Positions 1-5,147 of a stretch of 5,147 nt of DNA are shown in pieces; position 1 is the stretch's first letter, and the number at the start of each line of letters is the position of its first letter. Made by a program: the position numbers and the translations under genes. The DNA comes from Actinomycetota bacterium (GTDB taxonomy: Bacteria; Actinomycetota; Actinomycetes; S36-B12). The notes beneath the pieces were generated by a model. That model was not told where the DNA came from, did not search any database, and worked only from the letters and a program-made list of their open reading frames with translations. The DNA is taken from the NCBI GenBank assembly GCA_009702725.1, contig WLHM01000119.1, positions 1 to 5,147 on the forward strand, read 5' to 3'.

Positions 1-1706
1 GCGCCTGGCCCGATGTCAACAATCCAGTCGGCGGTACGAATTGTGTCCTCATCATGCTCGACAACGATGAGCGTGTTACCCAAATCCCTTAGCCTGATCA
101 GAGTTTCAATCAGCCGGTGATTATCACGCTGGTGCAACCCGATACTTGGCTCATCCAGCACATATAAAACTCCAACCAGCCCTGAGCCGATTTGCGTTGC
201 CAGACGAATTCGCTGGGCCTCTCCTCCGGCTAAGGTACCCGCTGGGCGATCTAGTGACAGGTAATGCAGACCGACATCCATTAGAAATTGCAGCCGTTCA
301 TTCACCTCTTTGAGCACACGCGTGGCAATGGTGGCATCGCGTTTGGAGAGTTTTAGATCAATTAGAAGTTCTGCCATCTTGCCAATTGGGAGGCCGGCTA
401 CCTCGGCAATCGAGTGCCCACTGATTGTCACTGCAAGCGACAACGGCTTGAGCCTCGCACCAGCACAGGCCACACAAGGTACCTCGCGCATGAATCCCTC
501 GAAGCGTTCGCGGGCTGCGTCGCTGTCGGACTCGGAGTGACGCCGTTTGATATACGGAATAACACCTTCGTAGGTTGTGTAATAGGAGCGCTGGCGGCCA
601 TAACGATTGCGGTATTTGACATGGACTTCGGTGTCGTGACCATAGAGCAACGCCTTCTTGGCGCGAGCTGGCAATTTCTGCCACGGGCTATCCATATCGA
701 TATCAAACTCTTCACACAATGTTTCGAGAAGCCGCTTGAAATAATCAGAGACATTGCCGCCTGCCCAGGGTGCGATGGCCCCCTCGCGCACACTCAACTC
801 ACTATTTGGCACCACTAATTCGGGCTCGACCTCGCGCCTAGTACCCAGGCCGGTGCACTCTGGGCAGGCCCCGAACGGTGAATTGAAGGAAAAAGACCGC
901 GGCTCGAGCTCTTCGAATGAAACACCGCATTTCATGCAGGCTAGGTGTTCACTGAATATTCTTTCCCGATTGGGATCCTTTTCTGGTAGGTCAATGAAAT
1001 CAAGAACAACAATCCCACTGGATAAGCGAAGTGCCGTCTCCACCGAATCCGTCAGGCGCCGACGCGACTCGGCTTTCACCGTGAGACGGTCCACCACAAC
1101 ATCAATACTGTGTTTTTCCTGCTTCTTGAGCGTTGGTACTTCATCAAGGCCCACCACGACACCGTCAACACGTACCCGTGAGTAGCCCTGCGACTGCAAC
1201 TGCCTGAACATCTCACTGTATTCACCCTTGCGCTCACGCACCACCGGCGCAAGAACCTGAAACTTGGCGTTCGCGGTTAGTTCAAGAACTTGATCGACGA
1301 TCTGCTGGGGCGCCTGCCTAGCGATGGCTGATCCACAATCCGGGCAATGAGGCTTTCCAATGCGCGCATAAAGCAGCCGCAAGTAGTCATAGACCTCGGT
1401 TATGGTGCCGACTGTTGATCGAGGATTACGTGATGTTGACTTTTGGTCAATTGAGACTGCCGGTGATAACCCTTCGATGAAATCCACATCAGGCTTGTCC
1501 ATCTGGCCCAAAAACTGGCGAGCGTATGCTGAAAGGCTTTCGACATATCTACGCTGGCCCTCAGCAAAGATCGTGTCGAAGGCAAGGCTGGATTTTCCGG
1601 ACCCCGATAAGCCGGTGAAGACAATCAGGGAGTCGCGCGGCAGCGTCAGGGAGACATCTTTAAGGTTGTGTTCGCGGGCACCGCGAACTACCAACTGGTC
1701 TGGCAC
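1..1706 (-). CDS. uvrA: UvrABC excinuclease subunit A (UvrA), N-terminal part, 3' end outside window
   Basis: UvrA is the DNA-damage sensor of nucleotide excision repair: a cytoplasmic dimeric ABC-type ATPase that loads UvrB onto lesions. About 568 codons are present in one uninterrupted frame, against roughly 940-1000 for full-length UvrA. Seen in the translation: the opening VRGAREHNL typical of UvrA; Walker A GLSGSGKS at residues 32-39; the YVESLSAYARQFL block after it; a CPDCG pair (C121, C124); the UvrB-binding segment around 155-182 (VVRERKGEY); a zinc-finger-like C257/C260-C281/C284; the ABC signature LAGGE at 492-496; Walker B with D518-E519; and the switch histidine H551 in VEHDED. 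The frame leaves the window just after DIGPGA, so the second ATPase half is not visible. The start is GTG at 1706: a GGAGG lies 7 nt upstream, and no ATG, GTG or TTG occurs in frame between it and the MBL gene. It is divergent from the MBL gene. No frameshift or missing motif was found. Confidence 0.98.
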   Translation of the reverse strand, partial: MPDQLVVRGAREHNLKDVSLTLPRDSLIVFTGLSGSGKSSLAFDTIFAEGQRRYVESLSAYARQFLGQMDKPDVDFIEGLSPAVSIDQKSTSRNPRSTVGTITEVYDYLRLLYARIGKPHCPDCGSAIARQAPQQIVDQVLELTANAKFQVLAPVVRERKGEYSEMFRQLQSQGYSRVRVDGVVVGLDEVPTLKKQEKHSIDVVVDRLTVKAESRRRLTDSVETALRLSSGIVVLDFIDLPEKDPNRERIFSEHLACMKCGVSFEELEPRSFSFNSPFGACPECTGLGTRREVEPELVVPNSELSVREGAIAPWAGGNVSDYFKRLLETLCEEFDIDMDSPWQKLPARAKKALLYGHDTEVHVKYRNRYGRQRSYYTTYEGVIPYIKRRHSESDSDAARERFEGFMREVPCVACAGARLKPLSLAVTISGHSIAEVAGLPIGKMAELLIDLKLSKRDATIATRVLKEVNERLQFLMDVGLHYLSLDRPAGTLAGGEAQRIRLATQIGSGLVGVLYVLDEPSIGLHQRDNHRLIETLIRLRDLGNTLIVVEHDEDTIRTADWIVDIGPG

Positions 1707-1713
1707 TAGGAAG

Positions 1714-1718
1714 CCTCC
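1714..1718 (-). promoter_or_regulatory. Ribosome binding site of uvrA
   Basis: The minus strand reads GGAGG here, 7 nt before the GTG at 1706. This strong Shine-Dalgarno match decides the GTG start for uvrA, since no other start codon is available in frame nearby. Confidence 0.85.
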
Positions 1719-1748
1719 GGGGAATCGGGTTTCCGCCTTGAATTGGAC

Positions 1749-1752
1749 GGAG
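1749..1752 (+). promoter_or_regulatory. Ribosome binding site of the MBL gene
   Basis: GGAG lies 6 nt before the ATG at 1759. It supports this start over the in-frame GTG five codons later. Confidence 0.75.
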
Positions 1753-1757
1753 ACTTA

Positions 1758-1765
1758 AATGTATA
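1758..1765 (-). promoter_or_regulatory. Candidate -10 element for uvrA
   Basis: The minus strand reads TATACATT here, which contains both TATACA and a TANNNT match (TACATT). Transcription starting about 7 nt downstream would give uvrA a leader of roughly 45 nt carrying the GGAGG site. The element lies across the start codon of the opposing MBL gene. No convincing -35 hexamer sits 16-18 nt upstream, although many actinobacterial promoters lack one. This is a weak prediction. Confidence 0.25.
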
Positions 1766-2412
1766 CCGGAAACGTGAAAGTCGGTGGCCGTGCCGATGTC
1801 CACGAGCTTTACAACCTCAGTATCAGCAAGCTTGCTGTGGGGCCATACAACAACAATGCGTACCTCCTTCGCTGTCGGCGAACAGGGGTTCAGCTCCTAA
1901 TTGACGCCCCGAGTGAACCAGTGCAGCTTCTTGCACTTATTGGAGCCGATGGCCTCCAGACCGTGGTTACCACCCATAGCCACCATGATCACTGGGGAGC
2001 ACTCGTGGAGGTTATTGCAGCTACTGGCGCTCAAACGGTCGCGCACTTCCTTGACGCACCCGACATCCCCGTCCCAACCGATCGCCTGCTGGCTGATCAA
2101 GATCAAGTGGCTTTTGGAGACTGCACCCTGACCGCCATCCACCTGGTCGGGCACACCCCTGGATCAATTGCCCTTCTCTACCGTGATCCCGATGGCCCCC
2201 CGCACCTATTTACCGGTGACTGCCTGTTCCCCGGCGGGGTTGGCAATACCGAGAAAGATACGGCCCGCTTCACCTCGCTACTGGACGATGTGACGACAAA
2301 ACTCTTTGACCGCCTGCCCGATGAAACCTGGGTCTATCCAGGGCACGGGCATGACACCAGCATTGGTAGTGAGCGACCAAATTTAGCCACTTGGCGTGCG
2401 CGCGGTTGGTAA
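1759..2412 (+). CDS. MBL-fold metallohydrolase, glyoxalase-II-like (substrate unknown)
   Basis: This is a 217-residue soluble protein with no signal peptide or membrane segment. The full metal-ligand set of the metallo-beta-lactamase fold is visible: THSHHDH (H73, H75, D77, H78), H132 in VGHTPGS, D154 in FTGDCLFPGG, and H196 in VYPGHGHD. A dinuclear metal centre and hydrolase activity are therefore likely. The closest named relatives are the glyoxalase II / hydroxyacyl-thioester hydrolases. The protein lacks the C-terminal helical domain that binds glutathione in true GloB, and actinobacteria generally use mycothiol, so a gloB name is not justified. The start is ATG 1759, with GGAG 6 nt upstream. 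The opening residues (YTGNVKVGG-ADVHEL) resemble the N-terminus I recall for actinobacterial homologues, which also supports it. The gene diverges from uvrA and ends directly against terC-1, sharing a palindromic stop. A role in detoxifying reactive carbonyls or thioesters is inference only. Confidence 0.93.
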   Translation: MYTGNVKVGGRADVHELYNLSISKLAVGPYNNNAYLLRCRRTGVQLLIDAPSEPVQLLALIGADGLQTVVTTHSHHDHWGALVEVIAATGAQTVAHFLDAPDIPVPTDRLLADQDQVAFGDCTLTAIHLVGHTPGSIALLYRDPDGPPHLFTGDCLFPGGVGNTEKDTARFTSLLDDVTTKLFDRLPDETWVYPGHGHDTSIGSERPNLATWRARGW

Positions 2413-2415
2413 TTA
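2410..2415. other. Shared palindromic double stop TAATTA between convergent genes
   Basis: The hexamer TAATTA provides TAA for the MBL gene on the plus strand (2410-2412) and TAA for terC-1 on the minus strand (2415-2413). The two reading frames abut with no spacer. There is no GC-rich hairpin with a T-run at the junction, so any terminator must lie inside the opposing gene, or termination is factor-dependent. Confidence 0.9.
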
Positions 2416-3420
2416 ATCCTGCTTATTCGACGGCGGTTTATGGTGCTCCCCCGCAAGACGGCCAGCGTGTGCTGTTGCCGCTGGGTCACGTCGCACTTTT
2501 AGGTATGATCCAACCGCCACTAACAGCAGCACTCCCCCGATGAAGATCAGGCTGGCGTTCGTCGAGATCTTCGGCACGTGCTCAGGAAATTGCTCGTGGA
2601 AGTAAGTGAGAGCCAACTTAATGCCAATGAATACTAAAATCACCGCCAGTCCAGTTGATAGGTATACGAGCTTGTCCAGTAAACCCTTCAGTAGGAAGTA
2701 GAGCGCACGCAGGCCCAGAAGCGCGAAGGCATTAGCGGTGAAAACCAGATACGGCTCTTGAGTCACGCCGAAAGTCGCTGGTATCGAATCCAACGCAAAA
2801 AGCAAGTCCGTGGCTCCAATTGAGATCATCACCAAGAACAGCGGCGTGGCTAATCGCTTGCCATCAACCGAAGTGAACATGCGGGTGCCGTCAAATTCTT
2901 GGGAGACTCGAACTCTCTTACTCACCACTTTTACAATCAAACTATCCATCGGGTTCGGATCTTCGTTACGGTGTCGTGCTAGTTGAATTCCCGTCCAGAT
3001 TAAGATCGCGCCGAAGATTACGAAAGTAAAGGCAAAGGCCGAAAGCGCCGCCGCACCAATTGCGATGAAAACAGCCCGCATGGCAAGGGCTAGTACAACG
3101 CCAAAAAGCAGTACTCGTTGATGAAGAACAGTGGGAACATTGAATGAGGCTAAAATGATGATGAAAACAAAAAGGTTATCGACACTTAGTGACTTCTCAA
3201 CTAGATAGGCCGCAAAGTATTCCGAGCCTAAGGTGGAACCCTGCGATACCCAAACCCACCAACCGAATGCGACGGCCAGACCAATGTAGAACACTGACCA
3301 AAGAACCGCTTCTTTGAACGCCACATCATGTGGCTTTCGGCTGACGGTTATAAAATCTAGGCTCACCAAAACCAATATGCCAACGACGGTTAGGGCCCAC
3401 ATCCAGAGCGATATTTCCAT
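2413..3420 (-). CDS. TerC/Alx-family integral membrane protein (terC-1, downstream paralogue)
   Basis: This polytopic membrane protein of 335 residues belongs to the TerC family, whose studied members (E. coli Alx, Bacillus TerC homologues) act in manganese efflux and in supplying metal to exported proteins; the tellurite-resistance name is historical. About nine hydrophobic segments can be drawn, near residues 6-24, 39-58, 66-90, 103-121, 125-145, 193-213, 223-245, 257-273 and 289-307. Family signatures are the E75-x-SLSVDNLFVF block (D81) and GATDLLFALDSIPA (D205, D211), the acidic intramembrane residues expected for cation transport. A hydrophilic C-terminal tail (308-335) carries several histidines. 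I chose ATG 3420 over TTG 3426: AAGG sits 6 nt before the ATG but abuts the TTG, and the paralogue upstream aligns from this methionine. It is the last gene of the uvrB-terC-terC run, 30 nt after terC-2. The transported ion is unproven. Confidence 0.93.
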   Translation of the reverse strand: MEISLWMWALTVVGILVLVSLDFITVSRKPHDVAFKEAVLWSVFYIGLAVAFGWWVWVSQGSTLGSEYFAAYLVEKSLSVDNLFVFIIILASFNVPTVLHQRVLLFGVVLALAMRAVFIAIGAAALSAFAFTFVIFGAILIWTGIQLARHRNEDPNPMDSLIVKVVSKRVRVSQEFDGTRMFTSVDGKRLATPLFLVMISIGATDLLFALDSIPATFGVTQEPYLVFTANAFALLGLRALYFLLKGLLDKLVYLSTGLAVILVFIGIKLALTYFHEQFPEHVPKISTNASLIFIGGVLLLVAVGSYLKVRRDPAATAHAGRLAGEHHKPPSNKQD

Positions 3421-3450
3421 AAACAACCTTAAATCAACGCTACCTAGGCA
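3421..3450 (-). other. terC-2 / terC-1 intergenic spacer
   Basis: This 30-nt A+T-leaning spacer holds the ribosome binding site of terC-1 (3427-3431). I see no hairpin, terminator or promoter match in it, which fits co-transcription of the two terC genes. Confidence 0.7.
3427..3431 (-). promoter_or_regulatory. Ribosome binding site of terC-1
   Basis: The minus strand reads TAAGG, 6 nt before the ATG at 3420. The alternative TTG at 3426 follows this motif with no spacing, so the site favours the ATG. Confidence 0.6.
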
Positions 3451-4389
3451 CTACTTGCGGGGGCTTGATCGCAAGCTGGCCAGGATGGTGATACTGAGCA
3501 CCACGACAATAAACACCAGCGAGAACCACACCGGAATCAATGGAACTGGTAATTCAGTGGTTGCATGAAGGGCCTCGAGAACTAACTTGACGCCGATGAA
3601 GGCCAAGATAAGCGCTAGACCCTTGTTCAAGTGATGTAGCTTGGCGAGGAATCCCTTGAGCAAGAAAAACAATTGGCGTAGGCCCATCAAGGCAAAGGCA
3701 TTAGCTGCAAATACAAGATACGCCTCACTGGTAATCCCGAATACTGCCGGGATACTGTCCAGCGCAAACAGCAGATCGGTTGTTCCGATGGCGATCATCA
3801 CCATCGCCATCGGCGTTAACATCCTCTTACCCGCAATGCGGACAGTTAGTGCCGTGCCATGAAACTCAGAGGTGGTCGGAAACCTGCGTGCCACAAAACG
3901 CACAAAGCCATTTCCTTCAGGGTCAGGTTCACCGCCCTTATCGGTCCAAACTTTATAGGCGGTATAGAACAGGAAAGCTCCGAAAAGGAAAAATACGCCG
4001 GTGAATCGTGCAATGAGTTCGGCGCCAATGACGATAAGCACGGCTCGTAAAATCAGTGCAATTACAATTCCGACGAGCAATACCCGATGCTGGTGCACAT
4101 CTGGTACGGCGAAGGCCGTCATGATTATCAAGAAGACGAAAAGGTTGTCGACACTGAGTGAATACTCGGTCAGGTATCCGGCGGTGAACTGGCCAGCGAA
4201 GGACCACCCGAAATGGACTCCGACAAAGATCGCAAAAAGGATCGCCAAGGAGATATAGAAAATTACCCAGCGTGCTGCGTCCATCGAGCTAAAGTGATGA
4301 GGGCGCCGATCGACAACAATTAGGTCAACTGCTATTACGCCAATAAGCCCAACGACAGTAACAGCCCATAGCCACAATGAGACATCCAC
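3451..4389 (-). CDS. TerC/Alx-family integral membrane protein (terC-2, upstream paralogue)
   Basis: This 312-residue membrane protein is a paralogue of the next gene downstream. The two align without a gap from residue 1 to about 270, with 137 identities by hand count (about 51%). About nine hydrophobic segments lie at nearly the same places as in terC-1. The family signatures are E75-x-SLSVDNLFVF (D81) and GTTDLLFALDSIPA (D205, D211), so all putative ion-path acids are kept. Family knowledge points to manganese or other divalent-cation export, or metalation of secreted proteins, at the cytoplasmic membrane. The tail after the last segment is short and basic (RSSPRK), unlike the long tail of terC-1. 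The start is GTG 4389, whose first base is the last base of the uvrB TAG stop. Only a weak GAGA (4399-4402) precedes it, so translation probably depends on ribosomes finishing uvrB. There is no room for a Mn riboswitch directly upstream. Confidence 0.93.
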   Translation of the reverse strand: MDVSLWLWAVTVVGLIGVIAVDLIVVDRRPHHFSSMDAARWVIFYISLAILFAIFVGVHFGWSFAGQFTAGYLTEYSLSVDNLFVFLIIMTAFAVPDVHQHRVLLVGIVIALILRAVLIVIGAELIARFTGVFFLFGAFLFYTAYKVWTDKGGEPDPEGNGFVRFVARRFPTTSEFHGTALTVRIAGKRMLTPMAMVMIAIGTTDLLFALDSIPAVFGITSEAYLVFAANAFALMGLRQLFFLLKGFLAKLHHLNKGLALILAFIGVKLVLEALHATTELPVPLIPVWFSLVFIVVVLSITILASLRSSPRK

Positions 4390-4391
4390 TA
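4387..4391 (-). promoter_or_regulatory. TAGTG stop-start overlap coupling uvrB to terC-2
   Basis: The minus strand reads TAGTG: TAG ends uvrB and GTG starts terC-2, sharing one G at 4389. The arrangement and the weak upstream Shine-Dalgarno sequence suggest termination-reinitiation coupling within one mRNA. Alignment of the two TerC proteins from their first residues supports the GTG as a real start. Confidence 0.8.
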
Positions 4392-5147
4392 GGTAGCATC
4401 TCGCATTCCGCGCAACTCACGCTTTAGATCGCCAACTTCATCCCGCAAGCGGGCGGCTAGTTCGAAATGCAAATCGGCTGCAGCCTGATGCATCTGTTTG
4501 GTTAGGTCGTCGATCAGTGAAACCAATTCGGTCTCAGGTGCACCTGCCAGCCGAGAACCCTTGCGCTTGCTAGATGATTCCTGCATGAGTGCCGCCGTAT
4601 CTGCATCCTCTCGTGCCAAAAGATCGGTGATATCAGCAATCTTCTTTCGGAGCGGCTGCGGATCAACACCATGTGACTCATTGAAGGCAACTTGAATTGC
4701 CCTTCGACGATTGGTCTCATCGATCGCTCTTCGCATAGATGGAGTGATTTTATCCGCGTACATGTGTACCTGGCCTGACACGTTTCGAGCAGCTCGCCCA
4801 ATTGTTTGAATCAATGACGTCTCAGACCTCAAAAAACCCTCCTTGTCGGCATCTAGGATGGCAACAAGTGAAACTTCTGGCAGATCAAGGCCCTCCCGCA
4901 AGAGGTTAATGCCCACCAGTACATCGAATACACCAAGCCTTAACTCTCTCAGTAGTTCTACTCGGCGCAACGTGTCAACCTCCGAGTGAAGATATTGCAC
5001 CCGAACCCCATTTTCGAGCAAGTAATCAGTTAGATCCTCCGCCATGCGCTTAGTTAAGGTGGTAACCAGCACCCGTTCACTTCGAAGGGCGCGCTGCCTA
5101 ATTTCATCCATCAGATCATCAATCTGCCCTTGGGTCGGCTTGACGAC
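4389..5147 (-). CDS. uvrB: UvrABC excinuclease subunit B (UvrB), C-terminal part, 5' end outside window
   Basis: UvrB is the damage-verification helicase-like subunit of nucleotide excision repair. It is loaded by UvrA, forms the pre-incision complex and recruits UvrC. The last 252 residues are present, out of roughly 670-700 for the family, in one open frame from the window edge. Seen in fragment numbering: the start of the second RecA-like domain (QIDDLMDEIRQR, 8-19); TTLTKRMAEDL near 29-39; VGINLLREGLDLPEVSL near 79-94; DADKEGFLRS near 99-108; helicase motif VI QTIGRAARN (114-122); the YADKITPSM block (130-138) typical of UvrB; a variable linker; and a C-terminal UVR coiled-coil domain (about 207-242, with FELAARLRDEV), which contacts UvrC in known systems. 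The methionine at 5111 is internal, since clear UvrB sequence continues upstream of it. The stop TAG overlaps the start of terC-2. Nothing appears damaged. Its promoter and any SOS control lie outside the window. Confidence 0.98.
   Translation of the reverse strand, partial: VVKPTQGQIDDLMDEIRQRALRSERVLVTTLTKRMAEDLTDYLLENGVRVQYLHSEVDTLRRVELLRELRLGVFDVLVGINLLREGLDLPEVSLVAILDADKEGFLRSETSLIQTIGRAARNVSGQVHMYADKITPSMRRAIDETNRRRAIQVAFNESHGVDPQPLRKKIADITDLLAREDADTAALMQESSSKRKGSRLAGAPETELVSLIDDLTKQMHQAAADLHFELAARLRDEVGDLKRELRGMRDAT

Larger units (their letters stand above)
1707..1758. promoter_or_regulatory. Divergent uvrA / MBL intergenic region
   Basis: These 52 nt separate the uvrA GTG (minus) from the MBL ATG (plus). 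They hold both ribosome binding sites (1714-1718 minus, 1749-1752 plus), leaving about 30 nt between them. That is too short for two full back-to-back promoters with separate leaders, so one or both promoters should overlap the opposite coding sequence. I see no clear -35/-10 pair inside the gap and no GAAC-N4-GTTC SOS box of the actinobacterial/Gram-positive LexA type. Confidence 0.6.

Noticed and set aside
754..1185. A 143-codon plus-strand open frame, and another at 414-818, inside uvrA
   Set aside because: They are antisense to clear UvrA sequence, have no recognisable domain, and have the arginine/serine-rich composition typical of shadow frames.
1670..1688. Possible SOS (LexA) box
   Set aside because: The half-site order is GTTC...GAAC, the reverse of the GAAC-N4-GTTC box, and the spacing is wrong. 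No other LexA-like site was seen near uvrA; the uvrB promoter is outside the window.
1762..1774. Leaderless MBL start at GTG 1774 with TATACC as -10 on the plus strand
   Set aside because: TTGAAT-18-TATACC gives a passable promoter shape, but the -10 lacks the final T. ATG 1759 has a well-spaced GGAG, and the N-terminal residues look like those of family members.
3953..4207. Open frames on both strands within terC-2
   Set aside because: They overlap strongly conserved TerC coding sequence and resemble no known protein; their start codons are not supported by convincing ribosome binding sites.
2413..4389. Tellurite-resistance operon
   Set aside because: Only TerC-family genes are present, with no TerA, TerB, TerD, TerE or TerZ partners, and the uvrB context points to a housekeeping role.
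4389..4440. yybP-ykoY manganese riboswitch ahead of terC-2
   Set aside because: Such riboswitches control alx-type genes elsewhere, but here the upstream bases are the uvrB coding end with a one-base gene overlap, and no matching fold was seen. The 30-nt gap before terC-1 is also too short.
4442..4453. CCCGC-AA-GCGGG symmetry near the end of uvrB as a terminator
   Set aside because: The 2-nt loop is too short for a stable RNA hairpin, there is no T-run, and it lies in codons of the conserved UVR domain.

Overview
The window is an ordinary, densely packed chromosomal segment with five protein genes and almost no non-coding DNA. From left to right: the N-terminal ~60% of uvrA (minus strand, runs off the left edge); a divergently transcribed metallo-beta-lactamase (MBL) fold hydrolase (plus strand); two tandem TerC/Alx-family membrane proteins (minus strand); and the C-terminal part of uvrB (minus strand, runs off the right edge). 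No gene-free stretch reaches 300 bases. The only non-coding gaps are about 52 nt (uvrA/MBL) and 30 nt (between the two terC genes). I see no RNA gene, mobile element, CRISPR array or origin.

The organism is most likely an actinobacterium. As I recall them, actinobacterial genomes often place uvrB, a TerC-family gene, a glyoxalase-II-like MBL gene and uvrA close together, with the MBL gene divergent from uvrA, and the MBL protein here looks most like that actinobacterial family. Base composition looks near 50% G+C by eye, lower than Streptomyces or Mycobacterium, so a mid-GC lineage (for example a planktonic freshwater or marine actinobacterium, or a small-genome Microbacteriaceae) is a reasonable but unproven guess.

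Architecture: uvrB, terC-2 and terC-1 read leftward as an apparent operon. The uvrB stop and terC-2 start share one base (TAGTG), and terC-1 follows after 30 nt. The MBL gene runs into terC-1 tail to tail with no spacer: one TAATTA palindrome supplies both stop codons. The MBL gene and uvrA diverge from about 52 nt that contain both ribosome binding sites, so at least one promoter must lie within the neighbouring gene.

Functionally, UvrA (damage recognition) and UvrB (damage verification and loading) are core nucleotide excision repair proteins. The TerC pair is probably involved in manganese or other divalent-metal efflux or metalation of exported proteins, and the MBL protein is a dinuclear-metal hydrolase of unknown substrate. 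A link between these and DNA repair is suggested only by gene order and coupling. I found no convincing new system. The points most worth a second look are the uvrB-terC coupling, the gap-free tandem TerC paralogues and the very compact gene junctions.
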